A stretch of DNA of 64,000 bases, taken from Vescimonas coprocola. GTDB taxonomy: Bacteria > Bacillota > Clostridia > Oscillospirales > Oscillospiraceae. Positions 8,835 through 17,249 of the stretch are shown piece after piece (within the stretch, counting starts at the first letter, position 1; each line of letters begins with the position of its first letter). The stretch is taken from assembly GCF_018408575.1 (NCBI RefSeq), contig NZ_AP023418.1, forward strand, positions 1,578,415-1,642,414. The letters are read 5' to 3'. The notes beneath the pieces are model-generated. The model did no database searches and was not told the origin of the DNA. It was given only the letters and a program-made list of their open reading frames with translations. A program made the position numbers and the translations under genes.

Positions 8835-10562
8835 ATGATCGGAAAAATTCAACACGCCACAGCCAGCTCCCCGGAGGGCGCAAAAGGGCTTGTAAAGGGC
8901 GTTCTGGCCTGTGCGTTCCAAAACATGGCATTCATGTTGCCCACCGGGCTGCTGTATCTCTTGGTAAAAGACATGCTTGCAGGCTCCACGAGCGGGAGAA
9001 AAGGTTTTTATCTGCTGGGGTGTGCGGCCTGCTTTGCGCTGATCCTGCTGACCACATGGTTCCAGTACAATGGCACCTATTTTACGACCTATAAAGAGAG
9101 CGGCACCCGCCGCCTGACCCTTGCGGAACGGCTGCGCAAGCTGCCCCTGTCCTTTTTCGGCAAGCGGGACCTTGCCGACCTAACCAGCACCATCATGGCA
9201 GACTGCGAGGTGTTGGAAAAGGACTGCTCCCACTTCATCCCCGGTCTATTCGGTTCCCTCATCTCCACGGTGCTCATTGCTCTGAGCCTGTTCGCCTTTG
9301 ACGGACGGATGGCTCTGGCAGCATTGTGGGTCATACCGGTATCCGTTGCCATCGTGGTGGGCAGCTACCGGGTGCAGGACAAGGTGCAGGCCAAGACCAT
9401 GGCGGCGAAAATGGCCTGTGCGGACGGCATTCAGGAGTACATCGAGACTCTCCGGGACCTGAAAGCCAGCAATGCGGAGCAGCGTTATCTGTCCGGTCTT
9501 TCCGGCAAAATTCGGGCTGTGGAAAAGCAGTCCACCGCAGCAGAACTGGAAACAGCGCTGTTTGTGTCCTCTGCGGGCATGGTGCTCAAGCTGGGCATTG
9601 CGTCGGTGGCACTCACTGGCTCGGTGCTGCTGGTGCAGGGCAGCATCGACGTGCTGACTCTGTTTCTGTTCCTGATGGCGGCATCCCGGATGTACGACCC
9701 TATGCAGGGCGCATTGCAGAATCTGGCGGCGGTCATCGCCATGCGCACCAATGTGGGGCGGATGAACGAGATTCTGGACGCTCCCCTGCAGACCGGCAGC
9801 GAGCAGCTGACCAATCAGGGCTGTGATATCGTGTTCGACCATGTGGGCTTTGCCTACAACTCCGGCGAGACGGTGCTGCGGGATGTCTCCTTTACCGCAA
9901 AGCAGGGGGAGGTCACGGCACTGGTGGGCCCCTCCGGCGGCGGCAAGACCACCGTTTCCCGGCTGGCGGCACGGTTCTGGGACTACCAGAAGGGCCGCAT
10001 CACCGTGGGCGGCATGGAGGTTTCCCGAATCGACCCGGAAAAGCTTATGAGCCTGTATTCCATCGTCTTTCAGGATGTGACCCTGTTTGACAACACGATA
10101 CTGGAAAACATTCGTCTGGGGCGCAAAGGTGCCACCGACGAGGAGGTCCTTGCGGCGGCAAAGCTGGCAAACTGCGAGGAATTTGCCGAAAAGCTGCCGG
10201 ACAAGTGGAACACCAACATCGGGGAAAACGGCTGCGCCCTTTCCGGCGGCGAGCGTCAGCGCATTTCCATTGCCCGCGCCTTCCTGAAGGATGCGCCCAT
10301 CATTCTGCTGGACGAAGCCACCGCCAGTCTGGATGTGGAGAACGAAACTGCCATTCAGGAGGCACTTTCCCGGCTCATAAAACACAAAACTGTCCTTATC
10401 ATTGCCCACCGGATGCGCACCGTAGCCGGGGCGGACAAAATCGTGGTGCTGTCCGACGGCGTGGTGGCCGAACAGGGCGCACCCGATGCACTTTATGCCC
10501 GGAACGGCCAGTACACCCACATGGTGGATCTGCAGACCGAAAGCCAGCGCTGGGCCATCTGA
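8835..10562 (+). CDS. ABC transporter, fused permease/ATPase, subunit 2
   Basis: This is the 575-residue partner of the preceding half-transporter. It has the same domain order: transmembrane domain over the first 320 residues, Walker A GPSGGGKTT near 366, signature LSGGERQRIS near 468 and Walker B IILLDEATASLDVENE near 490. AGGAGG lies before ATG 8835. Both subunits keep the catalytic Glu after Walker B, so both ATP sites look competent. An intrinsic terminator follows, closing the AraC-lipoprotein-ABC block. Confidence 0.88.
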   Translation: MIGKIQHATASSPEGAKGLVKGVLACAFQNMAFMLPTGLLYLLVKDMLAGSTSGRKGFYLLGCAACFALILLTTWFQYNGTYFTTYKESGTRRLTLAERLRKLPLSFFGKRDLADLTSTIMADCEVLEKDCSHFIPGLFGSLISTVLIALSLFAFDGRMALAALWVIPVSVAIVVGSYRVQDKVQAKTMAAKMACADGIQEYIETLRDLKASNAEQRYLSGLSGKIRAVEKQSTAAELETALFVSSAGMVLKLGIASVALTGSVLLVQGSIDVLTLFLFLMAASRMYDPMQGALQNLAAVIAMRTNVGRMNEILDAPLQTGSEQLTNQGCDIVFDHVGFAYNSGETVLRDVSFTAKQGEVTALVGPSGGGKTTVSRLAARFWDYQKGRITVGGMEVSRIDPEKLMSLYSIVFQDVTLFDNTILENIRLGRKGATDEEVLAAAKLANCEEFAEKLPDKWNTNIGENGCALSGGERQRISIARAFLKDAPIILLDEATASLDVENETAIQEALSRLIKHKTVLIIAHRMRTVAGADKIVVLSDGVVAEQGAPDALYARNGQYTHMVDLQTESQRWAI

Positions 10563-10590
10563 CCCAATTCAAAACAGCCCCCGGCACAAC

Positions 10591-10629
10591 AAAAAAGGAC
10601 ATCTATTCGAAAGAATAGGTGTCCTTTTT
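10591..10629 (+). terminator. Intrinsic terminator after the ABC transporter genes
   Basis: A stem of about 17 bp (AAAAAGGACATCTATTC paired with GAATAGGTGTCCTTTTT around a GAAA loop) ends in a T-run. It is nearly symmetrical and would work in both directions. Confidence 0.85.
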
Positions 10630-10630
10630 A

Positions 10631-10740
10631 TAAGTACATAACCGCTCAGCCTTGCTGTGCGGTCGCACAGCAGAGACTGCCCGATTTTGAGAGATTGGTC
10701 AGTCTCTGCGCTTTTTTTACCAATCAAAGGAGGCATATCC
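10631..10740 (+). promoter_or_regulatory. Leader with intrinsic terminator ahead of truncated GAF regulator (copy 1)
   Basis: The leader has a small stem (GCTGTGCG/CGCACAGC) followed by a terminator stem GCAGAGACTG / CAGTCTCTGC (10670-10709) and seven T residues (712-718), then the ribosome site AAAGGAGG before ATG 10741. The same sequence, about 90 percent identical, lies at 37949-38050 ahead of the longer gene copy. A terminator conserved between leader and start codon suggests attenuation. Confidence 0.6.
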
Positions 10741-11037
10741 ATGAGCAACGAAATCATGCAGGAAAACACACCATTTGTTGAATACGGTGCATTCCACCGT
10801 GGAATGAGCGTGTTGGAGGCCAATCTGCGAAACACCGAGGATTCAGAAGCTATCATCAGTGGTCTTCTGAAAGGTGCGGCTGAGTTTTATGGCGCATCAA
10901 GAGAATGCACAAACTATTTCAAGTGCAATTTTCACCCATTACACCAGGCTACGGTCTCTTTGAATTGCTCCCATGTAATATCTTTGCAAAAACGGCGATC
11001 CAGTACATACAGGGATTGCCGGAAGCGAGACTGCTGA
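10741..11037 (+). pseudogene. Truncated copy of GAF/BTAD regulator
   Basis: The first 54 or so codons (10741-10903) are nearly identical to the start of the regulator at 38051: MSNEIMQENTPF, FHRGMSVLEA, NTEDSEAIISGLLKGAAEFYGAS. After GCATCAAGAG the homology stops, and the frame continues through unrelated sequence to a TGA at 11035-11037. The GAF, winged-helix and BTAD domains are missing. It is a decayed duplicate whose leader and ribosome site survive. Confidence 0.75.
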
Positions 11038-11075
11038 AATCTGTGGTCGTGCCGTTTTGGAAAGGCCGGGCATAA
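10905..11075 (+). pseudogene. Short remnant frame of an unidentified gene
   Basis: Right at the break in the truncated regulator, another frame runs from ATG 10905 to TAA 11073-11075 (56 codons). It reads like real protein (FSPITPGYGLFELLP, YIQGLPEARLLKSVVVPFW) and probably is the 3' end of a gene fused here by deletion. There is no ribosome site. I do not recognise the family. Confidence 0.35.
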
Positions 11076-12392
11076 TTATCCCCGGAGCATGACCCTTGCG
11101 CGGAATACGCCGTCCTGATAGGTAACCGTACTCACCCCGCCGGATTTTTCTGCGATGTGACGGACGGACTGAAGCCCGACACCGTCTCCTTTTCGCTTGG
11201 AGGACTGGAATACCCCGTCTTTTTCCCGGATAACTCCGTCATAGGTGTTTTCAACCTGAATCAGTGCCAGACTGTTGCCATGCAGATAGGCGGTCAGCTC
11301 GATTCTGCGTCTGGCAGGTGCAGTACGCAGGCTGGCTTCCAGCGCATTTTCCAGCAGATTAGAGAGAACCAGACACAGATTGATTTCGTCTACAGGAAGA
11401 CATTCCGGCAGATCGAGCTGCACGGAAAATGGGATCTGCTCCCGCTTCGCAAGTGCGCAGTAATATCCGACCACGCTGTCTGCCGCCCGGTTTTCACAGA
11501 AATGCAGCTCCAGACTCGGGATTCTGGAAACTGCGCCGGAAAGATAGGCTTTGATCTTTTCAAGATCCCCTTCTTCTGCAAGGGCAGCGAGCTGACATAG
11601 CTGGTGGCGCAGATCGTGCCGCGCCTGCCGTGCTTCCTCAATGGCAGCTTTCAGGCTTTCGTAGCGCTGCTGCTGCATGGAAAGCAGCTGGTTCTCCTGC
11701 TGCAATCTCACATTCCGGTTGATGCTGATCGCCATCAGAAGGAAGATTGCGTTGAAGAAAAGCATCAAAAACAAAAGTGCGATGCTGATCACAATATACC
11801 CCTGCAAAACACGCCCGGTATAGAGCGTGTCCGCATACTTGGGGATCATAAACAGATTCAGCGCAATGAACACCAGCGGTAGCACCCAGAAGGAATACCA
11901 AGTCTGCGCAAAATTTTCATTCTCGACCATCCTCCGCACGCTGTGCGTCGCAGGATAATAGGCGATGACGGCAAACAGCCAGCAGATCACCTGATAGCAA
12001 ATCACGGCCCGCAGACAGAACCATGGCGCAGCCTGCGCCTGCGGCAAACCGGCCAGCATAGCGGCGTTGATCGCTCTTGAAAGGCTGTTGATACAGGCAA
12101 ATACCGCACAGACGGACAACACAATCGTTCCGGATTTCCAAAGCGAGATCCGGAGCGTTTTTATGTAGATCACGGCTGCGAGCAAGGTCAGCCCCGCAAG
12201 CATCGGCGCAGTCGGCACGCAGCGCGCATAGCACACCACGCCTCCGGCGGCGCAAAGCAGCGCAAGCAGCGGAACAAGCCACAAAACAAGCTTTGACAGC
12301 GGCTGCTTTAAGCTGGATTTTACCGGGAAGTAGGCAAGCAGCATGCCGGGAATCACCACGCCGAGCTCCAGAATTGGACGCAGCAGCTCCAT
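11076..12392 (-). CDS. GHKL sensor histidine kinase (LytS/AgrC-like)
   Basis: This 438-residue membrane kinase has several predicted transmembrane helices over about 210 residues, a coiled linker, and a dimerisation/phosphorylation segment ARHDLRHQL near residue 255. A GHKL-type ATPase domain follows (LVLSNLLENALEAS, then KGDGVGLQSVRHIAEKSGG). The start is the ATG at 12390-12392, overlapping the regulator's TAA (TAATG). Such kinases pair with LytTR regulators and often sense peptides or envelope state. The signal here is unknown. Confidence 0.85.
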   Translation of the reverse strand: MELLRPILELGVVIPGMLLAYFPVKSSLKQPLSKLVLWLVPLLALLCAAGGVVCYARCVPTAPMLAGLTLLAAVIYIKTLRISLWKSGTIVLSVCAVFACINSLSRAINAAMLAGLPQAQAAPWFCLRAVICYQVICWLFAVIAYYPATHSVRRMVENENFAQTWYSFWVLPLVFIALNLFMIPKYADTLYTGRVLQGYIVISIALLFLMLFFNAIFLLMAISINRNVRLQQENQLLSMQQQRYESLKAAIEEARQARHDLRHQLCQLAALAEEGDLEKIKAYLSGAVSRIPSLELHFCENRAADSVVGYYCALAKREQIPFSVQLDLPECLPVDEINLCLVLSNLLENALEASLRTAPARRRIELTAYLHGNSLALIQVENTYDGVIREKDGVFQSSKRKGDGVGLQSVRHIAEKSGGVSTVTYQDGVFRARVMLRG

Positions 12393-13114
12393 TATGCCAT
12401 CCGCCCCCTTTGAAGTAAGAACTCCATAAACGCCTGTCGGGCTGGCTTCAAAAGCTCTTGACTGACAAACACGCGGCTTCCGTCCGCCATGCGGAAGGCG
12501 GCGCCTTCCAGATCCTTTGCGTGTTCCAGATTCACGATCACGCCGCGCCCGCACACAAAAAAGCGTGTGTCATCCTTTAGTGGGGCGATGAACGTCTTGA
12601 AGGGTTGGCGTGTGGCAAGCGTCTTTTGAACCGTCGTATGGACGTAGATCAAGTGGGCGAAGTGTTCTGCGTAGACGATGTCCTGATAGCGCAGATGGAT
12701 CTCGCTTCCCTCCACCTTTAGCTCCATATATTTGTCCGGCTGCGGTATGCGGGCAAGCAGCTCGTCCGTCAGCGCATCGATGTCCGCTTCGGTAAAGGGC
12801 TTGACCAGATAGTGCAGCGCCCGTACCTGAAAGCCCTCCAGCGCATGGTCGGTCGAGGTCGTGGTAAAAACCAGCAGGCAGTCCGTGTCGGTTTTCCGCA
12901 GCGTCCTTGCCGCCTCCATGCCGGTCATGCCATCCATATAAATATCCAGAAATGCGGCAGTAAAGGGCGCTTTCCTTGCCGCTTCCAGAAATGTCTCGCC
13001 GCTTTCGTATTCCAGAATATCCGCCTGCACATTTCTCCGGTGAAGCTGCTGCTCCAGCCGGTCTTTCAGCAGTGCACGTTCCGCAGCAAGATCATCCACA
13101 ATCGCAATTCTCAT
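12392..13114 (-). CDS. LytTR-family response regulator
   Basis: This 240-residue regulator has a receiver domain (acidic pair in IVDDLAAER near residue 5, phosphoacceptor Asp in AAFLDIYMDGMTG near 57, conserved Lys in LVKPFTEAD) and a C-terminal LytTR DNA-binding domain (YVHTTVQKTLATRQPFKTF, RFFVCGRGVIVNLEHAKDLEG). It is upstream of and translationally coupled to the kinase gene. A pseudo-receiver gene runs divergently next door. Confidence 0.9.
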   Translation of the reverse strand: MRIAIVDDLAAERALLKDRLEQQLHRRNVQADILEYESGETFLEAARKAPFTAAFLDIYMDGMTGMEAARTLRKTDTDCLLVFTTTSTDHALEGFQVRALHYLVKPFTEADIDALTDELLARIPQPDKYMELKVEGSEIHLRYQDIVYAEHFAHLIYVHTTVQKTLATRQPFKTFIAPLKDDTRFFVCGRGVIVNLEHAKDLEGAAFRMADGSRVFVSQELLKPARQAFMEFLLQRGRMA

Positions 13115-13304
13115 GCAGGGTTCTCTCCTTGTGCTTGAATTCCAAGATAATTATATCACAACGTGTCGAGGATGACAAAGAACCACTGCCGGAATTCGTG
13201 CCAGAATCGCCCCTTTCGTGCCACGGCGCTTGAAAAAGCCAAATGACCTTTTTATACTGAGCGCAAGCAAAATGCTAAATCGGATGAAGGAAGGAGGGAG
13301 ATCT

Positions 13305-13664
13305 GTGTATCGTATCGCCGTGCTGGCAGAACAGGAAGCAGAGCGGCAGCGCTACGCCGAGCAAATTACCCGGTTTTGTGAAGCGAAGGGGCTGTTTCCG
13401 CAGGTCATGCAATATGACGACCAGGAACGCTTTTTTGAAACGGCGCAGAAAGAGGCTCCAACCAATGCCGTCATTGCACTTTCCGGAGTGGCAGGACTGA
13501 ATGCAGCGGAGCATCTTCGCTCCTTATGCCCCGCGTGCCGGATGATCTGGTGCAGCGACTTGGATTTCTCCCTTCACGCCTTCCGGCTGCGGGCCGACTA
13601 TTTCCTGATGAAGCCGGTTTCCGAAGAAGCATTCCAGCGAGGGCTGAATGCCTGGATTGAATAA
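13305..13664 (+). CDS. Degenerate receiver-domain protein without output domain
   Basis: This 119-residue protein is shaped like a CheY receiver. It starts at GTG 13305, six bases after AAGGAGGG (13291-13298). The conserved Lys survives in YFLMKPVSEEAFQ, but the first acidic pair reads LAEQE, and the phosphoacceptor strand reads VIALSGVAGLNAAEHLR, with no Asp at the usual place. Phosphorylation therefore looks impossible. It might act as a phospho-independent partner or decoy for the neighbouring LytTR system, which runs the opposite way. Confidence 0.65.
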   Translation: MYRIAVLAEQEAERQRYAEQITRFCEAKGLFPQVMQYDDQERFFETAQKEAPTNAVIALSGVAGLNAAEHLRSLCPACRMIWCSDLDFSLHAFRLRADYFLMKPVSEEAFQRGLNAWIE

Positions 13665-13714
13665 ACGGGCATCGAACCAAACCGAGACAACAAGCACAAA
13701 AATGGAGGAAATCA

Positions 13715-15778
13715 ATGAAAAAGAAAAAGTTACAATGTTCTGTACCAACCCTTCTGCTGGCCGGTGTGTTGTGCCTGACTTTGGCGGCCTGCGGTGCGAA
13801 GCAGTCTTCCGACATGCCTGCATCGGATACAGACTCTGCGGCAAGCGCTGCCCTGCCGGTAAAGGCCATGAATGCCAAACGAGTTGACGAAAACCCTTAT
13901 ATGGCAAAGAGCGACGCCAACATTCACCACGACGGCTACAATACCGACTCTACGGATGAAGTCCTGCCGCTTGGCATCTATCCGGAGATCAATGTTTCCT
14001 ATGAAAAAACAAACGCAAACGCTTCGCCTGCCATTTACTTTGACAGCTACGGCCACGCAGTCGTTCCGCTGCTCGGCGGCATCGCCATCCGCGATCTGAA
14101 TGCCGAAGAGACGAAGACTCTTGGCTATTTCTCTCCGAAGCAGCACGACGGCGGCGGTTACGTCATCCAGAGCTCCTACACGTTCCTTGATTCGGAAAAC
14201 CGCATCGTCTGCCCCACCAGCAACAACCATGTGCTGATGCTGCGGGCAACCGATGAAGCAGGAAACGTCCTGCCTGAATTTGAAAAGGTACTGGACATTG
14301 ACATCAAGGCGGCAGCCGAAGCTGCGCTCGGCAAGGAGCTGACGCAGAATCTTCTGTCCGTGGTTTTTGACTACGATGGAAACCTCTGGTTTGCCACCGG
14401 CGGCTTCCGCATTTATCCACAACGCCAGCAGCAGGGCGTGCTCGGCTACATCGCCCACTCGGCAATCGAGGCGATCCTGAACGGAGAGCAGGCCGACCTT
14501 TCGAAGGCCGTCTTCGTCTACGGGCTGGCGCTCGGCGAGGGTGCGGAAAACGGGATTGCCGCCTCCAAGGACGGCGCGGTCATCCTGACAAACCAGAACT
14601 GCTATCTGCTGCGTGCCAATAACGGTGTCGAAGCTGTGTGGTGCACGCCGTATGAGAGCGTCGGCGCTAAGGTCAGCGGCGAAAACGACAAGACCACCGG
14701 CGGCGGTCTTGCCTGGGGCGGCGGCTGCTCCCCGTCGCTGACGCCGGATCTTGTGATGTTCACCGACAACGCAGACCCCGTCAAGCTGCTGGCGCTCGAT
14801 ATGAAGACCGGTAAGATCGTTGCAAGTCTGCCGGTGCTGGACGATCTGCCCGAGGGCTATCAGGTGGCGGTTGAAAACTCTGCCATCGTCTATGATGACA
14901 GTGAGGGCACCGTCAGCACCATCGTGTGCAACTGGTTCGGCGCAGGCAGCGCAGGCCTTGCCGATCCCAACAGTGACTCTTCCATCCAAAGCTACGCCAA
15001 CATCTATGATACGAACTGGCTGACAAAGGGCAACTGCATGATTGCGCCCGGCGTCGAACGTGTGGACACCGTGAAAACCGATTCCGGCTATGAGATGAAG
15101 AGCATCTGGTCTCGAAATGACCTGAGCGATACATCGATTCTCAAGCTCTCCACCGCGACGGGCTATATCTACGGCTATGTGCAGGATCTGGAAAGCGGCA
15201 TGTGGCAGTACATCATTCTGGACTTTGCCACCGGCGAGACGGTATTCACCATGGACGTCTCCAACAAATATGGCTACAATAACATGGCTATCGGTATGTA
15301 TGCCGGAAACAGCGGCAACGCACTCTACTGCCCGACCGGCTATCTGGAGCTGCTGTGCTTGCAGGACCGCTTTGTGTATCTTCCCGAAATGCCCTACCGC
15401 AAGGTCGATCTCGATAAGGCCGCGCGGAACGTACTGACACAGGAACAGTTTGAGCAGGACGGCGGTGACGGCACGGTCGCCAGCTGGCGCAATACTGTGA
15501 CGGTCGAAAATGTTCATCCCAACACGACGGTCTCGTTCCGGATGAACAATCTTTCCGGAAGCGCCGCTGATTTGAAGCTCTATGCCTACGGCGCAGACGG
15601 AAAGCTGGCGGAGGTCGGCAAGGAGCTGTGGTCGATCACGGATGAGACAGGCGCTGCCGTGGATACCCTGTCCGATGGCACACTGTATGAGCTGCGTGTG
15701 AGCGTCGCGGACGGCGGCGCATTCGACCTGAGCGAGGCGGAAAAGGAGATCAAAATTTCCGTTGTACTTGCGAAGTAA
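13715..15778 (+). CDS. Large lipoprotein with beta-propeller-like repeats, function unknown
   Basis: This 687-residue exported lipoprotein has lipobox LTLAAC (Cys near residue 26). The body has recurring strand-rich blocks (YDGNLWFATGGFRIY, LLALDMKTGKIVASLPVL, YIILDFATGETVFTMDV), suggesting a PQQ/WD-like beta-propeller, and the last 90 residues resemble a beta-sandwich. No catalytic motif is visible. ATGGAGG lies before ATG 13715. It follows the pseudo-receiver gene by 50 bases and may be coexpressed. I cannot name the family. Confidence 0.7.
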   Translation: MKKKKLQCSVPTLLLAGVLCLTLAACGAKQSSDMPASDTDSAASAALPVKAMNAKRVDENPYMAKSDANIHHDGYNTDSTDEVLPLGIYPEINVSYEKTNANASPAIYFDSYGHAVVPLLGGIAIRDLNAEETKTLGYFSPKQHDGGGYVIQSSYTFLDSENRIVCPTSNNHVLMLRATDEAGNVLPEFEKVLDIDIKAAAEAALGKELTQNLLSVVFDYDGNLWFATGGFRIYPQRQQQGVLGYIAHSAIEAILNGEQADLSKAVFVYGLALGEGAENGIAASKDGAVILTNQNCYLLRANNGVEAVWCTPYESVGAKVSGENDKTTGGGLAWGGGCSPSLTPDLVMFTDNADPVKLLALDMKTGKIVASLPVLDDLPEGYQVAVENSAIVYDDSEGTVSTIVCNWFGAGSAGLADPNSDSSIQSYANIYDTNWLTKGNCMIAPGVERVDTVKTDSGYEMKSIWSRNDLSDTSILKLSTATGYIYGYVQDLESGMWQYIILDFATGETVFTMDVSNKYGYNNMAIGMYAGNSGNALYCPTGYLELLCLQDRFVYLPEMPYRKVDLDKAARNVLTQEQFEQDGGDGTVASWRNTVTVENVHPNTTVSFRMNNLSGSAADLKLYAYGADGKLAEVGKELWSITDETGAAVDTLSDGTLYELRVSVADGGAFDLSEAEKEIKISVVLAK

Positions 15779-15784
15779 GACTCA

Positions 15785-15821
15785 AGGAAGGCTCCGGTGC
15801 CAAAAGCGCCGGAGCCTTCCT
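15785..15821 (+). terminator. Hairpin terminator after the lipoprotein gene
   Basis: A 13-bp perfect stem (AGGAAGGCTCCGG / CCGGAGCCTTCCT) follows the lipoprotein stop by a few bases. No T-run follows directly, so efficiency is uncertain. Confidence 0.55.
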
Positions 15822-15887
15822 CAGCCTGTCAAAAAACCACAAAATCACCCCCACTTCTGATATTCTGATATAATGAAAGAAACGGGG

Positions 15888-16330
15888 GTGTGCGCCGATT
15901 CGGTGGCAAGCATATAGCCGGCCTGGTAAGGCTTGGCAAGCCATCAGTATCGAGTCCTTGGAGCGTCAAAGGCCAACAATGACGTTTAAGCGTAGGACAG
16001 AGAGCAGGAAGGCCGTAATGCGAAAGCGTGAAGTGATAGAGCTCCGTCATAGAATCAATTGTGTGGGATGGCCATGTGCCTCCGCAGTCATCAACAAGGA
16101 ACGGTCGCTAACTGCAAGACCGGGAAAACACGCCGGAGTCCAAGAGCACGGCACACCTGACATTGTTATGTTTGTCATACCCGGGAGGCCTGAGTGGCTC
16201 CGCAGGAAAAAGAACTGCGGTAGGGAGTATCGGCCAAGCGCCTTGCCCCTTGTCCCATGCACGCCCCGGCAATACCGGCGCACCATGAGGGTAACGGTTT
16301 CGATCTCCTTTTCCTTGTTCAAGATCTGAA
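15888..16330 (+). ncRNA. Structured non-coding stretch, possible group II intron 5' fragment
   Basis: No convincing gene lies between 15822 and 16445. From 15888 the sequence begins GTGTGCG, matching the GUGYG 5' end of bacterial group II introns. It then shows repeated GGCAAGC/GGTAAGG elements and many short complementary segments, as in intron domain I. No reverse transcriptase frame and no domain V hairpin follow, so it would be a truncated remnant. The call is tentative; another structured RNA is possible. Confidence 0.35.
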
Positions 16331-16445
16331 GTCCTTTCTATTTTGTATGCAGTTAGCCATATCTAACTGTCTGGCAGAAGAAAAGGCAGGCCACCTGTAT
16401 GCAGTCTGCCTTTGTCTGGTGCGAAAGCCCGCAGACGCACGGGGC

Positions 16446-16955
16446 TTACAGCACCAGCGAGGGCGCAGTGTAGACCCGTGTCTTCAGCTCGCTGTTGAGC
16501 ATATACAGCCCCTTGCTGTCTCCGCCGAACAGCTCCATCTTGGTGATAAGGTCGGCGGCGTTCTTCTCTTCCTCGCCCTGCTCCTTAATGAACCAGTCCA
16601 GCATCTGCATGGTGCGGAAGTCCTTGACCTCGTATGCGGCGGCGTAGATGGCGTCGATGCTGGCGGTGACCAGCTTCTCGTGCTCCAGTGCCTTTTTCAG
16701 CGGGGTCATGTGGTCGCCTCGTTCCCACTCTGGCTTTGCGATAGCCTCAAAGGTGACACCCTCGCCGTTGTTCTGCAAATACTGATAGAACAGCATGGCG
16801 TGATCCCGCTCCTCCTGCGCCTGTACCCGGTACCAGTTCTCAAAGCCGTCCAGTCCGACGGCGGCGTAGTAGTTGGCAAAGTCCAGATACAGATAGGCGG
16901 AGTAGAACTCCTTGTTGATCTGCTCGTTGAGCAGCTTCGATACGTTAGCGTTCAT
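16446..16955 (-). CDS. ftnA: Ferritin
   Basis: This 169-residue non-haem ferritin oxidises and stores iron in a 24-mer cage. Ferroxidase ligands appear in the usual order: Glu in NKEFYSAYLYL (residues 15-25), ERDH near residue 50, and E/Q residues in WFIKEQGEEEKNA near 125. The start is ATG 16955 behind GGAGGAGAAG. It overlaps the stop of a truncated Fur-family frame (ATGA) and shares its promoter, which carries a 17-bp palindrome, so Fur/PerR-type iron or peroxide control is likely. Confidence 0.93.
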   Translation of the reverse strand: MNANVSKLLNEQINKEFYSAYLYLDFANYYAAVGLDGFENWYRVQAQEERDHAMLFYQYLQNNGEGVTFEAIAKPEWERGDHMTPLKKALEHEKLVTASIDAIYAAAYEVKDFRTMQMLDWFIKEQGEEEKNAADLITKMELFGGDSKGLYMLNSELKTRVYTAPSLVL

Positions 16956-17131
16956 GATACTTCTCCTCCATAAGATTGTCTTTTTCCTGCTCCCGGCAGG
17001 CAGGGCAGATATACCGTACCCAGAGCGATGCTGGGATGCTCCCTTTTCATCTCCAGGAACACCTGCTCCGCCGTGGGATGCTGCTGCAGTTCCGTTACGG
17101 CGGCCAATATCTCCTCTGCGTATTTTGGCAT
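16952..17131 (-). pseudogene. Truncated Fur/PerR-family regulator
   Basis: From ATG 17131 the frame reads as the N-terminal half of a Fur-family winged helix: AEEILAAVTELQQHPTAEQV, then FLEMKREHPSIALGTVY. After GTVY, where normal proteins continue into the recognition-helix end and the metal-binding dimerisation domain, it switches to LPCLPGAGK and ends at a TGA overlapping the ferritin start. At 59 residues against about 140 for the family, the regulator is deleted internally. Translation may still serve to couple ferritin expression. Confidence 0.75.
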
Positions 17132-17152
17132 ACCGCCAACCCTCCAAATGCA

Positions 17153-17206
17153 AGAATGAGTCTTATTCTCTTACTTTTATTATACCTATATTTTTTTCTC
17201 TGTCAA
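17153..17206 (-). promoter_or_regulatory. Promoter and palindromic operator of the fur'-ferritin unit
   Basis: On the minus strand, TTGACA (17201-17206) and TATAAT (17179-17184) are separated by 16 bases. Just downstream of the -10 lies an inverted repeat AGAAT-N7-ATTCT (17153-17169), in position to block initiation. It resembles the A/T-rich operators of Fur/PerR repressors. Confidence 0.7.
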
Positions 17207-17249
17207 CAACCACAAAGGGCCTGTGCTCCAAAAGCAGCCCCGAAGTACC

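Noticed and set aside
7059-8921. Long open frame on the minus strand opposite the ABC transporter gene
   Set aside because: It is antisense to a gene with clear Walker and signature motifs, is Gln/His/Arg rich, and has no ribosome site or recognisable domain.
13730-15517. 595-residue minus-strand frame opposite the large lipoprotein gene
   Set aside because: The plus-strand gene has a signal peptide, lipobox and ribosome site; the antisense frame is a by-product of GC-rich codons.
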